Shown here in pieces: positions 1 through 5,936 of a stretch of DNA of 9,014 nt. Below the pieces are notes generated by a model. It ran no database searches, was not told where the DNA came from, and was given only the letters and a program-made list of their open reading frames with translations. The first letter of the stretch is position 1. Each line of letters opens with the position of its first letter. Origin of the DNA: Methanothrix sp. (GTDB lineage Archaea; Halobacteriota; Methanosarcinia; Methanotrichales; Methanotrichaceae). The position numbers and the translations under genes are program-made. The DNA lies in contig PMNG01000136.1 of NCBI GenBank assembly GCA_003162615.1, positions 1 to 9,014 on the forward strand. The letters are read 5' to 3'.

Positions 1-16
1 GAGTTAATGAACGGAG

Positions 17-865
17 CTAAAAAGTACCTCGGGATTTCATGGCTCTATGCCAGTTCTCTCTCTCCCAGAGGTCCAGGGCTCCGGTTTCCTCATCTAGGTA
101 GCTTCTCATCCGCTCTATTAGCAGGCTCCAATCCACCTGATGAGCGTCAAACTCTGGACCGTCCACGCAGCCGAACTTGACCTCGCCCCCCACTGAGCAT
201 CGGCAAGCCCCACACATCCCAGTCCCATCAACCATCAAGGGCATGAGACTGACCCTCGTCTTCACATCGAGCGGCCTGGTTGTGTTGGCAATCTCCATCA
301 TCATAAAGCTGCAGCCCACGGCGATTACTCTGTCTATTTTCTCATCGCTTATCAGTTGGGCCAACGGCTCGGTACCAAAGGCAGCTTCGGCGCTTCCGTC
401 TCCGCAGGTGATTATGAGCCGATCGGAGACAGCTTTCAACTTATCCTGCCAGAAGAGCCAGTCTTTGTTCCTGGCCTCCACAATGAAGAGGACCCTGTTT
501 CCTACTTCTTTTAGGGCTCTGGCCAGGGCGTAGCCCGGCCCTATTCCAAAGCAGCCGCCGACCACGACTACAGTGCCGTAGTTCTCAATTCGGGACGGAG
601 TACCAAGAGGTCCGGCAACGTTAAGAATAGAATCGCCCTTTGCTAGAGCTCCCAGCTTTCGAGTGGAGACCCCGACGTCCTGTACGATCACTGTGATGGA
701 TTCTTTATCCCAATCTGCCAAGCTGAGAGGGACACGCTCCCCGGTCTCATCTACACGAACGATCACGAACTGACCGGGTCTCACCTTTCCGGCCACATCG
801 GGTGCCCTGATTCTCAGTCTCACTAGCCCAGGTGCCAGAAGCTCCTTCTCAAGGACTTCATACAT
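17..865 (-). CDS. NfnA/GltB-like FAD and [2Fe-2S] ferredoxin-NAD(P) reductase subunit
   Basis: This 282-residue protein belongs to the family of NfnA (alpha subunit of NADH-dependent reduced ferredoxin:NADP oxidoreductase), PyrK and sulfide dehydrogenase subunits. Seen in the sequence: an FAD-binding beta-barrel with the R-x-P-L-S-L-A-D motif at residues 44-51; a nucleotide-binding domain with G-G-C-F-G-I-G-P at 103-110 and V-G-C-S-F-M-M-M at 183-190; and the NfnA-type C-terminal cluster segment M-V-D-G-T-G-M-C-G-A-C at 211-221 ending at Cys233. Known for NfnA: its [2Fe-2S] cluster is held by three Cys and one Asp. Asp213, Cys218, Cys221 and Cys233 fit that set; Cys223 is extra. The ATG overlaps the stop of the NuoG-like gene by 8 nt, implying coupled translation. 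The usual partner NfnB (GltD-like) is not in the window, so this subunit probably docks on the NuoEF/NuoG-like complex as a second NAD(P)H site. Whether it binds NADH or NADPH cannot be told. Confidence 0.88.
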   Translation of the reverse strand: MYEVLEKELLAPGLVRLRIRAPDVAGKVRPGQFVIVRVDETGERVPLSLADWDKESITVIVQDVGVSTRKLGALAKGDSILNVAGPLGTPSRIENYGTVVVVGGCFGIGPGYALARALKEVGNRVLFIVEARNKDWLFWQDKLKAVSDRLIITCGDGSAEAAFGTEPLAQLISDEKIDRVIAVGCSFMMMEIANTTRPLDVKTRVSLMPLMVDGTGMCGACRCSVGGEVKFGCVDGPEFDAHQVDWSLLIERMRSYLDEETGALDLWERENWHRAMKSRGTF

Positions 866-3125
866 CCCTTTTCACCCCAACATTGCAGACCCTGCCGTCC
901 ATGATCATGTCCAAATCTGATTGAAGATCTATTCGGAGAACTCCTCTGGGCACTCTTCTGGATATCCTGGAAACGGCTTTGATGCTTCCCTTGTTCGATT
1001 CCAATACAATCCCGTCGCCGCTGGAGATTCCCAAGGATTTGGCGTCCTCGGGATTTACCTCCGTCCACCTCTCTCTGGTCAAGTACCTTAGATCGGGAAT
1101 CCTGGACGTCCTTGTGCCGCTTCCAAAGGAATACAGGCTTGGGCAAGCCGTGAGGATAAAATGAGCGTTGTCCGAAGGTTCTTCTGGAACTTTCAGGACA
1201 TAAGACTCTAGGTCTGCTTGATTCTGTGCCGGTTGGGCTTGCATCTCATCGAGGACAGATTCAGGACCTTCAAAATCGAACCCAACGGCGCCCATTTTAA
1301 TAGCCAGCTCTGCCGTGATCTGCCAGTCCGGCCTTGACCTGGCCAGAGGCTCTACTGCCTTTTTAAGCCTCAACAGCTCTCCGCCCGGTCCCGAGTAAGT
1401 GCCATCGACTTCGTCAAAGCCGGCCGCTGGAAAGACCACACTCGCCAGCTTGGCAGTCTCTGTCAGGAAGATATCTTGAACCACGAGGAACTCCAGCCCG
1501 GACAGAGGCTCTACCAGCTCCGGCATTGCCCTAGCCGGGTTGCTGCCCATGATATAGGCAGCCTTGATCTTTCCCTGGAAGATAGCCTGGATGGTCTCCT
1601 GGTAATCTCGGCCCATGCCGAGAATGGAGGCTCCCTGAGAGTTGCAGTTTGTACCCAAAACGACTAGTCTTCCTTTCAGAGCCTTGGCCAATCGGCTTGC
1701 AGCCACGACTACATCAGTGCAGCAATCCGGCCCAATCACCACGGTTGCACCAGCCAGCAAGGGAGCTACATTACGTATCTCCTCTTCATTCACTCCTAAG
1801 CCGTTCAAATCCGGATCATCGTTCGAGATCGCTCTGTTGAGAGCTACCAGGACGCTGGCCTCTTGCCCGGGCACTGGCGCCAGCCATGTAGAGGATGCCC
1901 CGGCTAGATCGGTCTTCAATGGGCTTACAACCACTAAGTTCTTTGCCGATCTAAGGGCGAGTCCTGTTACCGGATTGGTTTCGGCTAGGTCGCCTACTAC
2001 CAGAACAGAGTCGGCTGAGATGAGATCTTCAGGCTTTATTCCTGAAGATATAGCGTCCGGGGCAACAGCAACGCTATTCATGACCTTGCTGGCAAACTTC
2101 TGGACAAGGTAGAGTGCTTCGTTTGTGCAGACACCGGAGGTGATAGCCGTGAACTGTTCACCAGTGTATCTGGCCAGCCCCTCCGCCGCCACAGCCAATG
2201 CCTCATCCCAGCCAGCCTCGACCAGCTTTCCGTTCTTCCGGACGAGGGGCAACTTTAACCTAGACGGATCTTGGACGAAACCAGTTCCGAATCTTCCCCG
2301 AACACAGAGGTTATTTCCGACGGATGCCACTCGCAGCAGCTTTCCGCCCGCAACCTCTAGCCCTATCTGACAATTGGCGCTGCAAAAAGGACAGGTGGTA
2401 AGTACCACGTTACTGGACGGACCCGTCCACCTCCCTGCTCGTTCAGCCAGAGCGCCAGTGGGACAGACGTCCACACACGCACCGCAGAACCTGCACCCCA
2501 CTTCTTCCAGCGGCTTCTCGAAGGCCGTTCCAATGCCTGCCTCGAAACCTCGGAAGATGAAAGAGATAGCTCCGGCAAATCGTTCCTCACAGGCGCGAAC
2601 GCACCGTCCGCACAGGATGCACAAGTTGGGGTCACGATCGAAGAAGGGGCTGTGTACAACTTGTTTGGATGAGCCGATGTGGGGAAGCTCTACCTTCTCC
2701 AGGCCCACAAGCTCCACGGTCTCCTGGAGAGCACACCTTTGGTCTTTGGGGCAGTACCGGCACCCCATGGTCTGGGGCACCTTTCTCATGGGCTCTCTGG
2801 CCTCATCGCACCTCCCAGCACGCTCGCAAGTCAAACAATTCGACGGATGTTCTGATAGAAGCATCTCCAGGATGCTTTTCCGTAGATCTAAAAGGGCGGG
2901 AGTGCCAGTCCGGACGACCATACCTTCATTGACGGGCATGGTGCAGGATGAAGGAAAACCGCGGATGCCTTCGATCTCCACAAGGCACAGTCTACAGCCT
3001 CCATAGGGCTTCAGGCCGGAATAATCGCACAGACCGGGTATCCTGATCCCGGACTGCATTGCAGCTTCCTTAACGGTGGTACCAGCCGGAACATCTACAT
3101 CAACGTCATCGATCTTCAGATGCAC
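858..3125 (-). CDS. NuoG / formate dehydrogenase alpha-like iron-sulfur subunit without the catalytic loop
   Basis: With the GTG at 3123-3125 the product is 755 residues. That start gives a 10-nt overlap with the nuoF stop, has AGGTGG just upstream, and begins at a normal NuoG-type N-terminus; a longer reading from 3209 only adds 28 residues from within nuoF. Visible domains: [2Fe-2S] ferredoxin with Cys33, 44, 47, 61; His-Cys [4Fe-4S] site His93, Cys97, Cys100, Cys106; a second C-x2-C-x5-C at Cys122, 125, 131; two [4Fe-4S] sites in the ferredoxin fold (Cys169-179 and Cys211-221); and the [4Fe-4S] site of the molybdopterin-oxidoreductase fold (Cys245, 248, 252, 274). A molybdopterin-type domain follows, with a C-terminal dinucleotide-binding-like barrel over about the last 110 residues. 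Between C-T-N-E at 333-336 and the A-D-S-V-L-V strand near 371, where formate dehydrogenases carry the Cys/Sec-His of the active site, the chain is shortened and neither is present. Formate oxidation is therefore unlikely; I infer an electron-wiring or scaffold subunit, as in complex I NuoG. Confidence 0.85.
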   Translation of the reverse strand: MHLKIDDVDVDVPAGTTVKEAAMQSGIRIPGLCDYSGLKPYGGCRLCLVEIEGIRGFPSSCTMPVNEGMVVRTGTPALLDLRKSILEMLLSEHPSNCLTCERAGRCDEAREPMRKVPQTMGCRYCPKDQRCALQETVELVGLEKVELPHIGSSKQVVHSPFFDRDPNLCILCGRCVRACEERFAGAISFIFRGFEAGIGTAFEKPLEEVGCRFCGACVDVCPTGALAERAGRWTGPSSNVVLTTCPFCSANCQIGLEVAGGKLLRVASVGNNLCVRGRFGTGFVQDPSRLKLPLVRKNGKLVEAGWDEALAVAAEGLARYTGEQFTAITSGVCTNEALYLVQKFASKVMNSVAVAPDAISSGIKPEDLISADSVLVVGDLAETNPVTGLALRSAKNLVVVSPLKTDLAGASSTWLAPVPGQEASVLVALNRAISNDDPDLNGLGVNEEEIRNVAPLLAGATVVIGPDCCTDVVVAASRLAKALKGRLVVLGTNCNSQGASILGMGRDYQETIQAIFQGKIKAAYIMGSNPARAMPELVEPLSGLEFLVVQDIFLTETAKLASVVFPAAGFDEVDGTYSGPGGELLRLKKAVEPLARSRPDWQITAELAIKMGAVGFDFEGPESVLDEMQAQPAQNQADLESYVLKVPEEPSDNAHFILTACPSLYSFGSGTRTSRIPDLRYLTRERWTEVNPEDAKSLGISSGDGIVLESNKGSIKAVSRISRRVPRGVLRIDLQSDLDMIMDGRVCNVGVKRDV

Positions 3126-5035
3126 TGGACCACCTTCTTCCCCGACTTTCGGGTTATCGCGCTGAATTTCTCTGGGCAAACGGAGATGCAGACGCCGCAC
3201 CTTATACATTTGTCCTGGTCGATGACGTGTGCCTCCTTGAATTGGCCTGTGATGGCCTCAGCCGGACAGCTTTCCGCGCATATCCCGCAGGATCTGCAGC
3301 TTCCTGGGTCTATGTAGAAAGAGGTCAGATCTTTGCAGACAAGAGAGGGACAATTTCCCCTGAGAATGTGCTCCTCGAACTCGCTCTTAAAGAACCTCAA
3401 GGTCGTGAGTACGGGGTTCGGAGCAGTCGAGCCCAGGCCGCATAGCGAGCCGTTCCTCACTGCGTTGGCCAGTCGCTCCAGCTTTGAAAGATCGGATAGA
3501 TCGGCTTCGCCTCTGGTTATCTTCTCGAGGATTCCCAGCATCTGCCTTGTGCCTATTCTACAAGGAGTGCATTTTCCACACGACTCCCTCTGGGTGAAGG
3601 TCAGGAAGAACCTGGCGAGATCAACGATACAGGTGCCTTCATCGATTATTATCATGCTTCCCGATCCCATGATCGATCCAACTTTAGCGAGAGACTCGTA
3701 GTCAACAGGCGTATCAAGATGGGCAGCAGGTATGCACCCTCCGGAGGGGCCGCCCGTCAGTACTCCTTTGCAGGCACGGTCTCCAGGTATACCTCCGCCG
3801 ATATCGAATATGATCTCACGAAGGGTAATGCCCATTGGGACCTCGATGAGTCCGGCTCTTCTAACCGCCCCAGCAAGAGATAGGGTCTTGGTGCCCTTGC
3901 TCCTACCTATGCCGATAGAGTTGTACCAGTCTCCACCGCGGTTTATTATGGCTGACAGGTTGGCGAAGGTCTCAACGTTGTTTATGTTCGTCGGTTTGGA
4001 CCAAAGTCCCGCATTGGCCGGAAATGGAGGTCTGGTCTTGGGCATCCCCCTATGTCCCTCTATAGAGGCCATGAGCGCAGTCTCTTCACCGCAAACAAAG
4101 GCTCCGGCGCCCTCTTTAATGGTGATGTCAAAATCCATTCCCGATCCCAGGATGTCGTCTCCAAGTAGGCCGTAGTCCCTGGCCTGACGGAGCGCTATAT
4201 CCAGTCTCTGAAGGGCCAGAGGATACTCTGCTCTGCAGTAAATTATGCCTGCGGTAGAGCCTATGGCATGAGCTGCAATCAACATCCCTTCCAGGACAGA
4301 ATGAGGGTCGCCCTCAAGGACGGAGCGGTCCATAAAAGCACCCGGATCTCCCTCGTCTGCGTTGCATATAAGGTACTTCTCCCGGCCTCGGGCTTTGCGG
4401 CAGAACTCCCACTTCATTCCCGTAGGGAAACCTGCTCCCCCGCGACCTCTGAGTCCTGATCCCTTAACCTCTTCTATGATCGCTTCCGGCTTGGTGATCA
4501 GAGCTTTTGCGAGGGCGCTGTAGCCACCCCTGGCCAGGTAATGGTCTATGCTCTCAGGATCGATGATGCCGCAGTTCCGAAGGGCAATTCTGATCTGGGG
4601 CTTTAGCATAGGATGGTCCCAGATCGAAGGGATGTCAGTTTGTGCGCTCCGTTCCTTAATATCGGGCAAATCCACGATTCCCAGAGCCCGTTCTTTCCAA
4701 AGATCGTCTCCCAAAATGGCCTTGTCCACTAAGGATGGGACCACCTCAGGTGTTACATAGCCGTAACAGACCATAGGCATCCCGATTTTTTTAACATAAA
4801 CCAGAGGCTCAGCATAGCACAGCCCCAGGCATCCCACCTTCATGAACCTGGCCGGAAAATCTCTTCCGGATAGCTCTTCCTTTATGGCGTCTTGGGTCTG
4901 GCAGGCCAGAGCGGATATGCCGCAGGTGGACATGCCTGTGCACACTAGGGTGTCTGCTGAGAAGAGATCATCCCAAGCCTTCTTGGCTTCTCGGCGGATC
5001 TTTTCCAGATCTACGGAATCTGAAGCACGCTTCAT
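3116..5035 (-). CDS. nuoF: NuoF/HydB-like NADH-binding FMN subunit with extra iron-sulfur domains
   Basis: This 639-residue protein has the domain order of HydB from electron-bifurcating hydrogenases, longer than complex I NuoF (about 440). Seen: an N-terminal thioredoxin-like [2Fe-2S] domain with Cys32, 38, 69, 73; the NADH/FMN core with G-R-G-G-A-G-F-P-T-G at 197-206 and E-G-A-G-A-F-V-C-G-E-E-T at 308-319; the NuoF [4Fe-4S] site Cys486, 489, 492 and Cys532; then a C-terminal two-cluster ferredoxin domain with Cys580, 583, 586, 590 and Cys610, 613, 616, 620. His556, Cys562 and Cys567 sit between these and may be a metal site as in HydB; this is inference. Known: NuoF-type FMN subunits exchange hydride with NAD(H), and in HydB the FMN is assigned as the bifurcation site. 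The ATG lies 15 nt after nuoE and the C-terminus overlaps the NuoG-like gene, so all are one transcription unit. No membrane segment is visible; cytoplasmic. Confidence 0.93.
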   Translation of the reverse strand: MKRASDSVDLEKIRREAKKAWDDLFSADTLVCTGMSTCGISALACQTQDAIKEELSGRDFPARFMKVGCLGLCYAEPLVYVKKIGMPMVCYGYVTPEVVPSLVDKAILGDDLWKERALGIVDLPDIKERSAQTDIPSIWDHPMLKPQIRIALRNCGIIDPESIDHYLARGGYSALAKALITKPEAIIEEVKGSGLRGRGGAGFPTGMKWEFCRKARGREKYLICNADEGDPGAFMDRSVLEGDPHSVLEGMLIAAHAIGSTAGIIYCRAEYPLALQRLDIALRQARDYGLLGDDILGSGMDFDITIKEGAGAFVCGEETALMASIEGHRGMPKTRPPFPANAGLWSKPTNINNVETFANLSAIINRGGDWYNSIGIGRSKGTKTLSLAGAVRRAGLIEVPMGITLREIIFDIGGGIPGDRACKGVLTGGPSGGCIPAAHLDTPVDYESLAKVGSIMGSGSMIIIDEGTCIVDLARFFLTFTQRESCGKCTPCRIGTRQMLGILEKITRGEADLSDLSKLERLANAVRNGSLCGLGSTAPNPVLTTLRFFKSEFEEHILRGNCPSLVCKDLTSFYIDPGSCRSCGICAESCPAEAITGQFKEAHVIDQDKCIRCGVCISVCPEKFSAITRKSGKKVVQCI

Positions 5036-5050
5036 AAAACCTATCTAAGA

Positions 5051-5503
5051 TTACTCGTCCAAATCGGCAATAATGGCCTTGGCCTGTAGCGGGGTTAGGT
5101 TCCCGTAGACCACGCCGTCAACAGCCATCACAGGAGAACGGGAGCAGCAGCCCAGACAGGCGACTGTCTCCAGGCTGAACCTCCCATCCGGAGTGGTGCG
5201 ACCAGGCGGAATTCCCAAGGATCTGGAGAGGCGTTCCAGCAGCTCTCTGCCTCCCTTGAGATAGCATGATGTCCCCAGACAAACCTTTACCTGATGCTCT
5301 CCGGGCTCAAATAGCCTGAACTCGGAATAAAAGGTGGCCACCCCATAGACCTCGCTCTCTGAGATCCCTAAAACCTCACCTATGGCTTCCACAGCATCCT
5401 GGGAGATGTAGCCTAGAGTAGATTGAACTCCCTGCAACAGGGGTATCAATGCTCCTTCCTTCCCCGGAAGCTCTTCGAGCAGTGCTCTTATTTTAGCCTC
5501 CAT
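5051..5503 (-). CDS. nuoE: NuoE/HydC-like [2Fe-2S] subunit
   Basis: This 150-residue protein is the thioredoxin-like [2Fe-2S] partner of NuoF, of normal length for the family. The helical N-terminal part carries the usual G-Y-I-S and V-Y-G-V-A-T-F-Y motifs (residues 31-34 and 52-59). The cluster ligands are Cys75 and Cys80 (C-x4-C) and Cys116 and Cys120 (C-x3-C). It would relay electrons to or from the FMN of the NuoF-like subunit. It is the first gene of the operon. The ATG is chosen because GGAG lies five bases upstream (5509-5512) and a box A lies about 55 bases upstream. The next gene starts 15 nt after the stop. In complex I, HydABC and NAD-linked formate dehydrogenases this subunit always travels with NuoF; the rest of this operon suggests the bifurcating or transhydrogenase branch rather than complex I, since no membrane subunit is present. 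Confidence 0.93.
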   Translation of the reverse strand: MEAKIRALLEELPGKEGALIPLLQGVQSTLGYISQDAVEAIGEVLGISESEVYGVATFYSEFRLFEPGEHQVKVCLGTSCYLKGGRELLERLSRSLGIPPGRTTPDGRFSLETVACLGCCSRSPVMAVDGVVYGNLTPLQAKAIIADLDE

Positions 5504-5535
5504 CGCATCTCCAAGTATGAATCCAAATAGTGCAG

Positions 5536-5549
5536 GTAGCCTAGCCTAC
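5536..5549. repeat. Imperfect palindrome at the predicted start of the nuoE operon transcript
   Basis: GTAGCCTAGCCTAC matches its own reverse complement at 12 of 14 positions and is centred on CTAG. It also reads as a direct repeat of TAGCC. It lies between the box A and the ATG of nuoE, close to where transcription should begin, so a bound protein could block initiation. It is a candidate operator only; no regulator is known. Confidence 0.35.
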
Positions 5550-5556
5550 TTCGAGG

Positions 5557-5570
5557 TACTTTAAATTATC
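5557..5570 (-). promoter_or_regulatory. Box A (TATA) promoter of the nuoE operon
   Basis: On the minus strand the sequence reads GATAATTTAAAGT, a fair archaeal box A. It sits about 55-65 bases before the nuoE ATG, which puts the predicted transcription start near 5538 and leaves a leader of about 35 nt containing the GGAG ribosome-binding site at 5509-5512. This is the only plausible box A seen upstream of the four-gene operon. Confidence 0.5.
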
Positions 5571-5656
5571 GATCGTTACGGTACGGAATCGTCATCATCT
5601 GAGATCAGATCCTATATCATCGTCGTTCTGTAACGGTCAATAGGGCATGATAGTTC

Positions 5657-5666
5657 TTTTATAATA
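5657..5666 (+). promoter_or_regulatory. Candidate box A upstream of tRNA-Arg
   Basis: TTTTATAATA is a good archaeal box A match and lies about 60 bases before the mature tRNA 5' end, which would imply a 5' leader of some 35 nt for RNase P to remove. A weaker element, TTAATAG at 5691-5697, is at about the right distance for a start at the tRNA itself. Which one is used cannot be decided from sequence. Confidence 0.4.
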
Positions 5667-5724
5667 CCGGATATTGAATGCGGGAAAAGGTTAATAGCAT
5701 GGGAAATAGATGTTGTAAGCGTTT

Positions 5725-5815
5725 GGGCTCGTGGGGTAGAGGACATCCTAGCGGGCTTCGGAGACCAGATCGGAGAAACCCGCTGACCTGGGTTCGATTC
5801 CCAGCGAGTCCGCCA
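5725..5815 (+). tRNA. tRNA-Arg(TCG) with a 16-nt archaeal intron and encoded CCA
   Basis: The acceptor stem pairs GGGCTCG (5725-5731) with CGAGTCC (5805-5811), followed by discriminator G5812 and a genome-encoded CCA. The T arm is CTGGG-TTCGATT-CCCAG. The anticodon stem is GCGGG (5751-5755) with CCCGC (5779-5783), and the loop opens C-T-T-C-G-G, giving anticodon TCG at 5758-5760, which reads CGN arginine codons (CGA in particular). The loop is 23 nt instead of 7 because of an intron after position 37. Removing it leaves a 75-nt tRNA including CCA with a standard loop CTTCGGA. The D arm is GGGT with ATCC or TCCT. G73 is common in archaeal tRNA-Arg. A Pro(CGG) reading was considered, but the five-pair stem GCGGG/CCCGC and the four-nt variable region fit Arg(TCG) better. 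Confidence 0.93.
5762..5777 (+). other. Bulge-helix-bulge tRNA intron at position 37/38
   Basis: The pre-tRNA folds as a textbook archaeal splicing motif. The outer helix is the anticodon stem GCGGG/CCCGC. The four-pair central helix is CTTC (5756-5759) with GGAG (5772-5775), one pair being T-G. It is flanked by two three-nt bulges, GGA (5760-5762) and AAA (5776-5778), and a two-pair inner stem GA/TC closes a CCAGA loop. Cutting after the second base of each bulge removes exactly 16 nt and leaves G37 joined to A38. This would be the substrate of the archaeal EndA-type splicing endonuclease. Confidence 0.88.
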
Positions 5816-5840
5816 TTCTAACCAATCTGCCATCCTCGCC

Positions 5841-5852
5841 AATCTATAATAG
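5841..5852 (+). promoter_or_regulatory. Candidate box A of the VLRF1 gene
   Basis: AATCTATAATAG lies 25 bases after the tRNA and about 90 bases before the TTG start of the VLRF1 gene. It would place a transcription start near 5875 and a leader of about 60 nt. It suggests that VLRF1 and the following repeat protein have their own promoter, though read-through from the tRNA promoter is possible because no terminator is visible between them. Confidence 0.4.
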
Positions 5853-5888
5853 AGTTCTTAGGCAAAAATAGAGTTCATTGGGCAAAAG
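5850..5888 (+). repeat. Tandem direct repeat in the VLRF1 leader
   Basis: Two adjacent copies read TAGAGTTCTTAGGCAAAAA (5850-5868) and TAGAGTTCATTGGGCAAAAG (5869-5888). They share TAGAGTTC exactly and a G-G-C-A-A-A-A tail. The period of 19-20 bp is close to two helical turns, so a protein bound to both copies would sit on one face of the DNA. The first copy starts at the end of the candidate box A and the second covers the predicted transcription start. Confidence 0.6.
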
Positions 5889-5926
5889 GGAAAATCATTT
5901 CTTTTCGTAAAGACATTCGTTCCAGT

Positions 5927-5932
5927 AGGTGA
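5927..5932 (+). promoter_or_regulatory. Ribosome-binding site fixing the TTG start of VLRF1
   Basis: AGGTGA ends four bases before the TTG at 5937 and matches the archaeal consensus GGAGGTGATC. No ATG, GTG or TTG lies between the upstream in-frame stop at 5859-5861 and this TTG, so the site decides the start. Confidence 0.7.
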
Positions 5933-5936
5933 GGGC

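Noticed and set aside
858..3125. Active formate dehydrogenase
   Set aside because: The Cys/Sec-His active-site segment is missing, so the call was changed to a NuoG/FdhA-like wiring subunit.
3126..3209. N-terminal extension of the NuoG-like protein to an ATG at 3209
   Set aside because: It lies wholly inside the nuoF 3' end, has no ferredoxin-domain homology by eye, and the GTG at 3125 has a better ribosome-binding context.
17..5503. Complex I fragment
   Set aside because: No membrane or quinone-module subunit is present, and the HydB-type terminal domains and NfnA partner are not complex I features.
5573..5636. Inverted repeat CGTTAC ... GTAACG in the intergenic region
   Set aside because: Only six matching bases separated by about 50 bases; expected by chance.
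5725..5815. tRNA-Pro(CGG) reading of the same gene
   Set aside because: It would need an anticodon stem with a mismatch and does not give the symmetric splicing motif that the Arg(TCG) reading gives exactly.
5612..5842. Minus-strand open frame of 76 codons between the two divergent units
   Set aside because: It runs through the tRNA-Arg gene on the opposite strand and its translation shows no protein-like pattern.
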